A stretch of DNA of 64,000 nt from Zingiber officinale. Its lineage: Eukaryota; Streptophyta; Magnoliopsida; Zingiberales; Zingiberaceae. Positions 45,733 through 55,735 of this stretch are shown here, in pieces. The position numbers were made by a program, and so were the translations under genes. How positions within the stretch are numbered: the first letter of the stretch is position 1; each line of letters starts with the position of its first letter. Location of the stretch: positions 7,769,600 to 7,833,599 of the forward strand of contig NC_056001.1 in NCBI RefSeq assembly GCF_018446385.1, in the 5' to 3' direction. The notes under the pieces are model-generated. The model saw only the letters and a list, made by a program, of their open reading frames with translations, was not told the DNA's origin and made no database searches.

Positions 45733-45999
45733 AGTTGTTGATATGTACTGGTCGTTCGGCCTGTTTCATTGCATGTATTCGCCGTTCAGCCTATTTTGAT
45801 TAATGCACTCTTTTGGCCTTCCATTGTTTTCCTGTTCAATTGTTGTGTATATCCAAGCGAGTTACATGTTCCCTAGATCACTACTGAATTCGTGAGAACC
45901 TCTACTTTATACCTCCAAGCTGCTGCTCGACAATCGAGTACAAGACCACCTCTTTTCCGTAGGACCTGTCAGGTTGAAGCTATGCCAAGGCTGAGCTTT

Positions 46000-46240
46000 A
46001 TTGTCGCCGCTCGACTCTGTCGTTTAACGTCGCCGCTCGACGGTCTTCAGGTCGGTGGGTTAATAGTCACCGGTTCGACTCTAGAGTTTAACGTCGCCGC
46101 TCGACGGTCTTCAGGTCGGGGGTTTTATAGTCGTCGGTTCGACTCTAGAGTTTAACGTCGCCGCTCGACGGTCTTCAAGCCAAGGGATTTATAGTCGTCG
46201 GTTCGACTCTAGAGTTTAACATTGCCGCTCGATGATTTGA
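46000..46240 (+). repeat. Tandem array of 64-bp units in element B
   Basis: About three and a half units contain TTTAACGTCGCCGCTCGACG and GGTTCGACTCTAGAG. Read on the other strand the unit resembles that of element C (GAAGACCGTCGAGC, GACGTTAAA, CTATAAA). It lies between pol and the accessory gene, as in element A. Confidence 0.85.
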
Positions 46241-46379
46241 TGGAGCATAGCCGCTCAGCACAAATTTGTTATACCCTTGTGTTTCATGATTTCATTCTTG
46301 CAGTCAAAGGGTACCGAAGAACGGAAATACACATAATGAATTACATTGGCGCACCTTTCACCCAGCTCGGTATGGCTGG

Positions 46380-46690
46380 AGATGGTTAACACTCCATGGT
46401 CGTTCTAGCTATCGTCCGTCTTCATTTTCAAGGTAATAGGCGCCCGATCAGAGCTTCTTGATGATCTTGAAGGGCCCAGCCTAGGGACCCTCCAGCTTGC
46501 TTACGTCGCCGATCGACCTCACCTTCTTCCATACTAGGTCGCCGACTTGGAACGCTCTGGGAATTACTCGGCTGTTGTAATTCTGCTTCATTCTTTGCCG
46601 GTACGTCAATAACCGAACGGCTGCTTTGACTCGCGTCTCGTCTATCAAGTCCAGCTCCAGCTGCCTCCGCTCGGCGTTATCCGCGTCGTA
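46380..46690 (-). mobile_element. Integrase C-terminal remnant of element B
   Basis: The minus strand codes phrases of the gypsy integrase tail (FQVGDLVWKKV, LLTYRQRMKQNYNSRV), closely matching the same part of element A. Transition to the copia LTR at 46693 is abrupt. Confidence 0.7.
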
Positions 46691-47242
46691 CTTGTTGGGA
46701 CCGAAAAGTAGCTAGAGGGGGGGTGAATAGCTCATCGCGTGCTCGTGGTCGGCGTTGCTTGTTTCTTCAAAGATATGCAACGGAAATACAAGAAACAAAA
46801 ACACGCAACGCTAACAAGGATGGTTTACTTGGTATCCACCTCACAAGAGGTGACTAGTCCAAGGATCCACACCTACTCACGCACCCTCTACTATGAAACA
46901 CTCCTTTATGGTAACTACCAAAGGCGGAGAAGCCCTACAAGACTCTCAATACAAGAAGAAAGGGAAAGGTAATGAAATACAAGCACAAGCTTACAACGAG
47001 TACAAAAGCCCTAACCCTAGCTTCTTCTTCTTACTTTTGATCCGCCTCTTGACTTGGAGGAACCTCCAAGAACCTTCAAGAACTGGCGATCTGGAGCTTA
47101 GTGAGAGCTGTGGAGTTGCTGGTGAAGATCGTTATTGAACAGTAGAAGTTCTACCGAAGAAGAGGCACGCCAACAGCCTTTATATGCGCCAACGGTCGGA
47201 TCCCGATCGATTGGATTGCTCCCAATCGATCGGGGAGGCTTT

Positions 47243-47520
47243 GGATCGATCCATGGATCGATCCAGAGCACCTCTGTGCTCTGGAAATTCGCCTGGATCG
47301 ATCGGCTGATCGATCCAGGGCTTATCGCGACATACAGCACCTTCCCAATCGATCAACTGATCGATTGGGACTCTAGATCGATCGGCTGATCGATCCAGAG
47401 ACATTCTGTGCGCTCGCGACTTCCTCCCAATCGATCCAATGATCGATTGGGATGAAGGCTCCTCGCAGGGACACCCCAATCGATTGGGCTCCAGCCAATC
47501 GATCGGTTGATCGATTCGGC
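47243..47520. repeat. Cluster of ATCGATC palindromes in the E2 LTR
   Basis: At least six inverted repeats share the core ATCGATC/GATCGAT around a 4-base loop. Perfect examples are 47344-47369 and 47426-47451 (11-bp arms beginning CCCAA) and 47292-47319 (12-bp arms beginning CCTGG). A 22-bp perfect palindrome lies at 47243-47264. Loops differ (AACT, CAAT, GGCT). Related units recur inside E2 at 49058-49167. Confidence 0.85.
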
Positions 47521-47564
47521 TTCTAGTTTTTGCCCAAAACCAAGTCCCAAGCCTCCCAAACAAA

Positions 47565-48085
47565 CATCCGGTCAACCTTGACATGTTGATTTATCATGCC
47601 TAGCATCCGGTCACCCTTGACCTGCTAGGACTCCCTCATCAAGTGTGCGGTCACTCCCTTTGACCCACTTGGACTTTTCTTCATCTTGCCAAGTATCCGG
47701 TCACTACCTTGACCTACTTGGACTTTCACTAGATGTCTGGTCAACCTTGACCCATATGGATCTCCTTGTGCCTGGCTTCACCCACCAGGACTTCCCTTCT
47801 GCCTGGCTTCACTCACCAGGTCTTTCACCTAGCTTCACTCACTAGGATTTTCACCTGGCTTCACTCACCAGGACTTTCACCTAGCTTCACTCACTAGGAT
47901 TTTCACCTGGCTTCACTCACCAGGATTTTCTTCTGCCTGGCTTCACTCACCAGGACTTTCACCTAGCTTCACTTACTAGGATTTTCCTCACTGCCTAGCT
48001 TCACTCACTAGGTCTTTCCTTCTGCCTAACATCCCAGTTAGGACTTCCCAGTCAAGTATCTGGTCATCCTTGACCTACCTGACTC
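47565..48085. repeat. Hairpin array with covarying stems in the E2 LTR
   Basis: Two classes of unit follow each other. Long-loop units have a TCCGGTCA...TTGACC core flanked by complementary arms that differ between units: CCTAGCA/TGCTAGG (47599-47629), CCAAGTA/TACTTGG (47689-47721), TCAAGTG/CACTTGG, and weaker ones. Short-loop units have a CTTCACTCA loop flanked either by CCTGG/CCAGG or by CCTAG/CTAGG, about nine copies from 47771 to 48012. A last unit has CCTAAC/GTTAGG. Both arms change together. Confidence 0.85.
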
Positions 48086-48184
48086 TTCTTCAATCAACCT
48101 TGTATTGTCAAATATCAAAACCCAAACCAAGACTCAAGCTTGGTCAACCAGGTCAACCTTGACCTGAGGGATGTTGCACCAACA

Positions 48185-50533
48185 ATCCCCCCCTTTTTGA
48201 TGTTTGACAATACCAACACTATCACTTACAATACCACATGTAAGTTAGGCTAATCCCATAGCCTAAACCTTCTTCATGCCACTAGGTAATGAATACATAA
48301 GTTAAGCCCTTCATTCTCCCCCTAAGAGGGCAAACTTCCTCTAGGTAATGAAAGCCTAATTTACTCCCTTTCATTCTCCCCCTATTGGCACACATCAAAC
48401 CATGCCCCATTTTTGGACACACATCAACAAATTCACTTGTTGAAAACTCTCCCTCTGAAGAGTTGCTCATCGTTGTTCACAACTTTACTCGTTGTGATCA
48501 ACACGATAATGAAGGTCTTATACCCTTCATTATCCTTAACCCTACATTCTCCCCCAATGTAGGCAAATGCCCATCCTTGAGCAATATCCACTGGAAACCA
48601 CTTGAACAATGAGGATATCCACTCCCCATTAAAGTTCAAATGCTCAACCTTGAGCATGTTCTTAACGGAAGGTTAACCACCTTCCAAGGTTCATGAAAAA
48701 TAATTTTCATGTCTTTAAAGAGTCACTCTCCCTAAAGACATGGTGGTAACTTCTGTCACTGCACCAACAATGACTTGGAATCCCTAAAACTTTAGGAAAC
48801 CCAATTTTAGAAGTTTTGAGGTTCAAATATTCAAAATTTGAAACAAACTTCAACCTAAACTTCAACTTAGCCTTCCTTAACCAATTCATCCTTGTTTTCC
48901 ACATGAAAACACCCTTTTTATGTATACAAATGTATTTTCAAGGGTTTGGAATGGTTACCTAGACTAAAATAGGTTCAAAGATGCTGAAATCAGGCCATCC
49001 CAGTCAAAATCAGCAACTTGGATCGATTGGAGTTGGGTTCCAATCGATTGAACCTTGCTGAATCGATCCACTGATCGATTCAGGAGGGCTGGATCGATCG
49101 GTGGATCGATCCAGGAAGCTTCCGTTCGCGAGAAGCTTGCTCTCAATCGATCGCCCGATCGATTGAGACCCTTCAATCGATCGGAGGTCTGATAGTTGCT
49201 GAAATTTACTTTCTGTGAATTTCAGAAGCCCCTAGAAAAAACTACAAAATTCTAAAAATCGTAAAAATTTGTGTAGACATTATTTAGGGTATATACTATC
49301 AAGGAAAAATAGCTTTCTAAGAAAATACTTCATATTTTCAAAGATTGACACAAACTTGAAACCTTATAAAAACTTTAGTATTTTCTTCAAGTTTGTGTCT
49401 AACTATTCAATGGTGATTACTATCAAAAGATAGCCTTCACCAAGGTTTTCCAAAATCATTTTAAAAACATTTTCAAAACCAATATCCCACCATGCTCCTT
49501 GGGCTTAATGCACATGACTTGTACATTAGCTTTCCCAATGATGGGAAAACACATAACTATGTGTTTTGATGAACTCAAAACAAAAAAAATGCACTAAATC
49601 AACATCTTGAGTTTTGTTCATCATCCTAACATCTCACTTGTATCTAAAGTGCACAAAACACATACAAGTCATCTTATAGGTCTTTGTGAGATGTAAAGTT
49701 TGGTTTTGCCCTAATCTAGGGATCATGCATATTTATCTAGGCATTTTGTAGATATTGGACATCCACCTAGGATGTCACTTGTTGATACACTTGTACCACT
49801 TGTTACCACTTGTTGGTAGCACTTGTTGGTACTTGTTGATAAATGTCATTTGTCCTTAATTTTAAGGAAATAAACATAATGCATGATAATGTTATGGCAT
49901 ACATCAAAACGAAATAATTTTCAAAAGAAAATTTCCTATAACTACATGTTGTATGTATGGCATGACATGGTATTTTTGTATTTTCATAATAAGGCATGAA
50001 TGCAAAAATAAAACATGATGTCATGGCATATAATGGGCAAACAATCATGGCAAGATTTAGCATAAATAAAATATACCTACATTATCTATCTAAGTATCCT
50101 TAATCATGGCTAATCCTAAAACTTAAACCCTAGATTGCCCAAAGTGCTTCAAGAAAGTGCCAAAACCTAAATTGACATTTCTAATTCTCTTGATTAATTT
50201 ATGTCAATTGAAATTAAGCATATTCCTCAAGTGTTGGCATATTTCATTTTTACACAAGAGTAGCACTTTAAATTAAGGATTAAATTTGCCTTTAATTTCC
50301 TAAGAACATACCAAAATCCCAACTTGGTAGTTCTCATGATTTCCCAAATTGTGCCAAATAAAATTAAAATCATCATTTTCAATTTTGACACACTTTACTC
50401 TTCCAAAGAGTAAATGATAAATCTATTTCATTTTCAAAGGTTGATAATAACCTTGAAAATGCTCCTTGAGTGTCAATTTCTTCAAAGTTGGGTTAACTAC
50501 CCTTCTTCTTAGAGTTGACACTCTCTAACCCAT
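48185..50533. other. Internal region of E2 without a recognised gene
   Basis: This 2.3-kb stretch lies between the polypurine tract and gag. Most of it is AT-rich and carries only short frames of no coding character. It holds three 26-bp ATCGATC palindromes at 49058-49083, 49089-49114 and 49142-49167. In autonomous copia elements this position would hold pol. Confidence 0.6.
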
Positions 50534-52213
50534 CTATGGGGTAGAGAAAATGCTCCTAGGAACCCAACGCATATTGGTGCTCCTTGGATGCTCTAGGTAT
50601 TCACTAGGGATAACTTCCCTAGATACCTTCCTAGTAACCTTGTTTGGCTTCTTAGAAGCCTTGATCACTTTTTCTAGGTCAATCCTAGGGATTACTTCCC
50701 TTGTGACCTTGTTTGTGACTTTCTTAGACTTCTTAGAAGTCTTAGTCACGTTTGTGATTGCAAAAATATTTCTAGGGATAACTTCCCTTGTATCCTTGAC
50801 TTGACCTCTAGACTTAGGATTGGTTCCATAGCTATATGGAACCCTATGGTAAGTAGGTACATCCTTTTTGATTTTAGGTTTGTATCTCAAACCTCTATGA
50901 CCCTTGGATGACTCTTGTTGTCCTAAACCTAGATTTTGCTCACTTTGCCCTTTAAGGATATTTTTCATCCTTTTTAGGGTCTTTTCTAGTTTGTCAAGTC
51001 TTGACCTCAAGACTTGATTTTCCATCACTAAGTCCTTAGGTTTTGGTTTTCCATTAAATCCATGAGCATTTTTGTTTCTAGGCTTGTAGCTAAAATCCTT
51101 AGAGTTCTTGCTTAGACTTTTATCTACATTCCTAGCCCTAGGTGTAGTGGTCTTAGCATGAAAAGCTATATGTTTTTCCTTAATGCTATCATGCTTCCTA
51201 TTTTCATGGTAAATAGCATTAAAATGATATAGATTAAAATTAGCATACTTTTTACCATAATTTAAAGGGGTAGGCTCAATGAAAGTTACCTTTCTTTTTA
51301 CTTTGGAGGCTCCCCCTTGAATTAAGCTTCCTCCTTGAACCTTGACCACCTTCTTCCCCTTTGGGCATTGACTTCGGTAATGCCCCTTTTGATTGCAAGA
51401 GAAGCACACAATGTGTTCCTTGCTCTTCTTTGTTGTGGGGATGGTCTCCTTGGGCTTTACCTTGCCCTTTAGTGCCACTTGGCCCTTTTTCTTGGCCAAT
51501 TTAGGGCACTTGCTCTTGTAGTGCCCTTTTTCCCTACACTCAAAACAAATAATATGATCTTTATTATTTATTAAAATGTTTATACCTTCATGTGTAGGGA
51601 CGGCACTTGCTCCTCCATTTGACTTGGAAGTAGAGGCTTCCTCTTGATCCGAGGATGATACTCCACCATTTGATTTTGCTTGACTTGTGGAGGTGGAAGC
51701 CTCTTCCTCCTCTTCTTCTCTTGACCCGGATGTAGAAGCTTCTCCTTCTTCTTGATCCGGCGTCACCAAGGATTGCTCCCCCTCAATCCTAGAGGTGGAG
51801 GCTTCATCATCTTGTACATGGAACAAGGAGTATGCTCCCTCCTTGTTCCCTTCATTGCATTCCCTCAAAGATGAAGCTTCTTCTTGGACTTCTTCTTCTT
51901 CAGAAGTTGAGCATCTCTTAACTTCGGAATCCTCCTCTTGATCTTGCTCCAATGAGTCGCCCTCTTTGGATTCCTCTTGATTCGGCACAGTGGAGGGGAT
52001 CTCATGAATAGTTGTCAACTTGCTCCAAAGCTCCTTGGCATCTTCAAATTGTCCAATTTGAGCCAAAATGTGGCTAGGCAATAAGTTGACCAAAAGCTTG
52101 ATCACTTTATCATTTGCCTTGCTCCTTTGAATTTGCTCCGAGCTCCATTTGCTTTTCTTGAGGACTTTTCCCTTGGAGTTTGATCCGGTAGTAAGAGCAG
52201 GGGGCCCCGCCAT
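50534..52213 (-). CDS. gag-like frame of E2 with two zinc knuckles
   Basis: A 559-codon open frame on the minus strand. The N-terminal part resembles the copia gag fold (KWSSEQIQRSKANDKV, FEDAKELWSKLTTIHE). An acidic Glu/Ser-rich stretch follows, then two CCHC knuckles (CFECREKGHYKSKCP and CFSCNQKGHYRSQCP), then a basic, repetitive C-terminal half with REVIPR phrases. About the first 11 codons come from the LTR of element C, which inserted here. The frame is long and open, so it is either recent or constrained. The true gag start is not in the window. Confidence 0.75.
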   Translation of the reverse strand: MAGPPALTTGSNSKGKVLKKSKWSSEQIQRSKANDKVIKLLVNLLPSHILAQIGQFEDAKELWSKLTTIHEIPSTVPNQEESKEGDSLEQDQEEDSEVKRCSTSEEEEVQEEASSLRECNEGNKEGAYSLFHVQDDEASTSRIEGEQSLVTPDQEEGEASTSGSREEEEEEASTSTSQAKSNGGVSSSDQEEASTSKSNGGASAVPTHEGINILINNKDHIICFECREKGHYKSKCPKLAKKKGQVALKGKVKPKETIPTTKKSKEHIVCFSCNQKGHYRSQCPKGKKVVKVQGGSLIQGGASKVKRKVTFIEPTPLNYGKKYANFNLYHFNAIYHENRKHDSIKEKHIAFHAKTTTPRARNVDKSLSKNSKDFSYKPRNKNAHGFNGKPKPKDLVMENQVLRSRLDKLEKTLKRMKNILKGQSEQNLGLGQQESSKGHRGLRYKPKIKKDVPTYHRVPYSYGTNPKSRGQVKDTREVIPRNIFAITNVTKTSKKSKKVTNKVTREVIPRIDLEKVIKASKKPNKVTRKVSREVIPSEYLEHPRSTNMRWVPRSIFSTP

Positions 52214-53037
52214 GGGAAGTCAACGCCACGTGGAAGCCATAGTGGCAGTCGTCCGCCCGGAGAGGGCAGGGTCCGACCGGACGTCCGACCGGCCGATGGA
52301 ATCGAACGCCCGGAGAGGGATGGGTCCGATCGGCTTGCCGAACGGACGATATACGGCTGATGGTTAAAGGCGCCCTGTCGAAAGCAGGGTTCCGGCGCTC
52401 AAGGGAGAAGGTCGTGGGCCGAGCGGACCCCACGCTCGGCCAAAGCCATAAGGTAACACTGCTAATAGTCCCCATAAAGCATGTGATGGAGAATCTCCCA
52501 AGTAAACCACCGCATAGGTCCGGCCGGATGTTGAGGGAGTTGTCCGCCCGGACTCTAGATCTGGAGCAAAGGGGAAAAGGACAAGGGGGAAAAGGACAAG
52601 GGAGGTCTTTTTCTGACAGCAGGTATGTTTCACGTGTAGGCCATGCTCCAAATCTTGTGACAGGGGATTCTGCTGTCCCATCGAGGACATGCTTTGACTG
52701 TAGCGGTATGGGTCAGGTGAGCTTTCTGACAACCGCGTACCGAGGAAAGGATAGAGGACACATATGCACCTCGGTATGCGTGCCCTAACCCTTCACAACT
52801 CTATATAAAGAGCCTCAGACTTCGCCGGAGGTACGCATTCTGAGACTTTGGGAGCCACCTTTTTCATCGTTGCTTACCTGACTTGAGCGTCGGAGGGTCG
52901 CCGCCGGGAACCCCCCTCCCCGGCTCAACTTCTGTGCAGGTTCGCCGGAGCTTCGTTCTAGCAGTTGAAGAGCCACGTCAGTAGTCGAAGAGTGCTCCGT
53001 GCCCAGCGTCCATTGATTCAGCCTTCGGACAGGATCA
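52181..53037 (+). repeat. 5' LTR of element C
   Basis: About 857 bases from TGATCCGG to GGATCA, close in length to the LTR of element A and sharing the ends GATCC/GGATCA and the phrase CCACGTGGAAG. A clear promoter, CTATATAAAG, starts at 52801, about 235 bases before the LTR end. Confidence 0.75.
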
Positions 53038-53040
53038 ATT

Positions 53041-53058
53041 TGGCGCTGTCTGTGGGAA
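53041..53058 (+). other. Primer-binding site of element C
   Basis: TGGCGCTGTCTGTGGGAA follows the LTR end by three bases. This is the usual form of tRNA primer site in plant Tat-type gypsy elements, and it fixes the element's orientation. Confidence 0.75.
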
Positions 53059-53082
53059 CGCTCCTGCATCCAACCGGAAACA

Positions 53083-53390
53083 ATGGATGAGGCTGGACGA
53101 CAACACACGGTGACGCTTTCGACGGAAGAACTCGACACTCTGGTCGAGATAAGGGCCGCCAAACTTGTGGAGCAAAAACAGAAAGCATCTACCGAGCGGC
53201 CGGAGCAACAAGCAACATCTGCGTCGGGTGGCCGAGCAGAAGCACCTCAAGCCACCCTTGCATTCCATCGGGCCTTATTTCGCACCCCTGAAGCCGTACC
53301 AGCTCGAAGAGATAGAGGATCTTCTTCAGACGAAATGCCTAAGCGAGATGACAGAAAGTGGGAAAGCCCCCCGAGCGGACGCATCCCCCA
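53083..53390 (+). mobile_element. N-terminal gag segment of element C
   Basis: An open segment starting MDEAGRQHTVTLSTEELDTL, rich in Glu, Arg, Gln and Ala, of the kind found at the start of Tat-type gag. It runs directly into the tandem array. The central gag domain seen in element A is absent. Confidence 0.6.
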
Positions 53391-54175
53391 AGCGGAAGAC
53401 CGTCGAGCTCCGACGTTAAATATCGAGAGACGGACCAGCGTCTATAAATAATCCGAGCGGAAGACCGTCGAGCACCGACGTTAAATATCGAGAGACGGGC
53501 CGGCGTCTATAAATAATCCGAGCGGAAGACCGTCGAGCTCCGACGTTAAATATCGAGAGACGGGCCGGCGTCTATAAATAATCCGAGCGGAAGACCGTCG
53601 AGCACCGACGTTAAATATCGAGAGACGGGCCGGCGTCTATAAATAATCCGAGCGGAAGACCGTCGAGCTCCGACGTTAAATATCGAGAGACGGGCCGGCG
53701 TCTATAAATAATCCGAGCGGAAGACCGTCGAGCTCCGACGTTAAATATCGAGAGACGAGCCGGCGTCTATAAATAATCCGAGCGGAAGACCGTCGAGCTC
53801 CGACGTTAAATATCGAGAGACGAGCCGGCGTCTATAAATAATCCGAGCGGAAGACCGTCGAGCTCCGACGTTAAATATCGAGAGACGAGCCGGCGTCTAT
53901 AAATAATCCGAGCGGAAGACCGTCGAGCTCCGTCGTTAAACATCGAGAGACAGCGGAAGGCCGTCCGAGCGGAAGACCGTCGAGCTCCGACGTTAAATAT
54001 CGAGAGACGAGCCGGCGTCTATAAATAATCTGAGCGGAAGACCGTCGAGCTCCGACGTTAAATATCGAGAGACGAGCCGGCGTCTATAAATAATCCGAGT
54101 GGAAGACCGTCGAGCCCCGACGTTAAATATCAAGAGAAGAGCCTGCGTCTATAAATAATCCGAGCGGAATATCGT
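53391..54175 (+). repeat. Tandem array of about 65-bp units, each with a TATA-like motif (element C)
   Basis: About 12 units, most more than 95% alike, read GGAAGACCGTCGAGC, GACGTTAAATATCGAGAGAC, then GCCGGCGTCTATAAATAATC. The TCTATAAATA motif recurs in nearly every unit. One unit near 53930-53970 is irregular. The array lies between gag and the antisense gene and is related to the array of element B on the other strand. Confidence 0.95.
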
Positions 54176-54499
54176 CGAAGCTGCGATTATCCGTATTCTC
54201 CGCCGATATCGTTCGACCGATTCCAAGTTCCGCTCGGAATCAAGGCACAAAGGTTCTGGTCGGTTTATAGTGAGCGACTCTTGATAGCAATACAGAATGA
54301 TAGTCGTCCGATCGGAAGGGCTTGGCATATGCCGAAGGTAGGATAATAGGCGAGCGGGTAACACACATATTAGCAAAGGGACAAAGTGCAAGAAGATAGA
54401 ATGCACGAATGGAAAGAATTTCATTGAAATTAAAACCTTGGGCCGAGTGGCCTAAGTACAAAAAGGTTCATATTCAGCCGAGCGGCCAAATTACAAGAA

Positions 54500-55735
54500 C
54501 TACTCAATATAGTCGTAGAGGTCCCTCGGAATATTGCTCAGGAGCTCCACCTGATCGCCGGCTGGAATATTGGTGGACTCCGGAAGAAGGCCCTTCGACT
54601 TCAGATAGGTCATGGTGGCCGTAATGGCCAAGTCGAAAGCTGAGTACATCCGCTCGCAAATTTTCTCCGAGAAGTCAGGCGATCGGATGTGGTTTTGTCG
54701 AAGAGCAGCCACTCGACTCGGCTCGGCATCCTGGTATTCTTTGAAGGCCCCCTGGGAGCTTGTGAGGGCCTCATTCAGATGCTCAATCTTCTCCGTGTCG
54801 GCCGAGCGGCCCACCTTCTCCCGGTCAAGCTGCTCCGTCAGCTCCTTTATCTTCAACTCCAGGCCTCTGGCCTCAACATTATTTTTCTCCAGGTCGGAGA
54901 TAGCAGTATTCTTCCGAGTGGTGGCCAGAGTTATTTTTGTGTCAAGCGACTTGACTTGTCGCTCGGACTCGATCAGGGCGTGGGCCTGATCAGCTGTTTT
55001 CTTCTGCTCGGCCGCCAGCAAAGTTTGAGTTTTCTTCAGCTCCTTTTGTAACTCGGCGTACGAGGGGCCTTGAGAGCCGCTCGGACCGCCTGCCGCCCGC
55101 AGTTGCCTTATCTCCTCGTCCGCCATAGCCAGGCGGCTGGAAACCGCTATCTCTTCCACCCATCTCTGAAGCAAGAAGGCACAGTTGTTAAAAGCCGAGC
55201 GGAAAAATTACAAGCGAAACTTTAAAAACGAACTTACCCCCGTAGCCTCCCGCATGTGGCTGTTGGCTAAGTTCCGAAGGGGGATCATTGCAACTCGCGC
55301 CCGAGCGTCGGCCCACATCTCGGCTAGGGGCCCTTTCAAAGTAATGGTGTGCTCGGGCACGGTTGGTCGATCGGCTTCTGGTAGCAACTCTTCAGTCGGG
55401 AGATGAAGAGTGACCCGTATTGTGCGGCCGTGACCAGGGATCGCTCGACCAGGATCAAAAGCCGGCGCGGAAAACCGCGAATGGATGGTCGAGCGTTGGA
55501 CTGAATGGCGAGCAGGGGGGAGAGTGTTGACCGGAGTGGCCTCAACCGGAGCAGTCAGCTCATCCCAGTCAGAAGGAGTCCGGTCGGACGAAATGGTTTC
55601 TGCCATAGGCGCTTTGCCTCTAGCAGTCTCGGCGACCCGGTCGGAGGGTTGGACCGCTGAGGTAGCCGAGCGCAGCGGAGTCTCCACCCGGCGCCTCTTT
55701 TGCAGGGGTTGTTCCTCCTCCCGAGCGGACCCTTC
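54500..55735 (-). pseudogene. Antisense accessory gene of element C, 5' part cut off
   Basis: On the strand opposite gag. The coiled-coil end (about 54.5-55.17 kb) and the Ser/Thr/Pro-rich middle (about 55.2-55.7 kb) match element B in order and in phrases (AISDLE, NVEARGLE, AEPSR, ISSDRTPS). An intron of about 60 bases lies between them, near 55172-55235, at the same place as in elements A and B. The N-terminal domain is missing because element D interrupts the gene at 55736. Confidence 0.7.

Larger units (their letters stand above)
42480..46692 (-). mobile_element. Ty3-gypsy Tat-type LTR element B, interrupted
   Basis: Related to element A. From the left: part of a 3' LTR (ending near 42787, left edge unclear), antisense accessory gene, short tandem array, then the integrase end of pol on the minus strand. 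It is cut at 46692 by the copia-type element E2. The rest should lie beyond the right edge of the window. Several breaks are present. Confidence 0.75.
46693..48184 (-). repeat. 3' LTR of E2
   Basis: About 1.49 kb, from TGTTGGGACC to CACCAACA, followed by the purine tract. A TATAAAG box on the minus strand lies at 47178-47184. The LTR carries two kinds of inverted-repeat clusters, listed separately: 26-bp palindromes (47243-47520) and a hairpin array (47565-48085). Confidence 0.8.
46693..52180 (-). mobile_element. SIRE-like Ty1-copia element E2, without pol
   Basis: Inserted in element B. The left (3') LTR spans 46693-48184. It is followed by a polypurine tract (AAAAAGGGGGGGA on the minus strand) and 2.3 kb without a recognised gene. 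A large gag frame on the minus strand ends at 50534 and runs to the point where element C has inserted (about 52180). No protease, integrase or reverse-transcriptase region lies between gag and the LTR, so this looks like a non-autonomous element mobilised in trans. The other end should lie beyond the window. Confidence 0.75.
52181..55735 (+). mobile_element. Reduced Ty3-gypsy Tat-type element C, interrupted
   Basis: Inserted in E2, with gag on the plus strand. Order: 5' LTR (about 52181-53037), primer-binding site, gag N-terminal part, tandem array (53391-54175), spacer, antisense accessory gene on the minus strand (54.5-55.7 kb). No protease, reverse transcriptase or integrase is seen, so the element is a compact non-autonomous derivative. 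It is cut at 55735 by element D. The left edge is uncertain by two or three bases. Confidence 0.75.

Noticed and set aside
50550-50804. 84-codon hydrophobic frame on the + strand
   Set aside because: It is the complement of the repetitive basic tail of the E2 gag frame.
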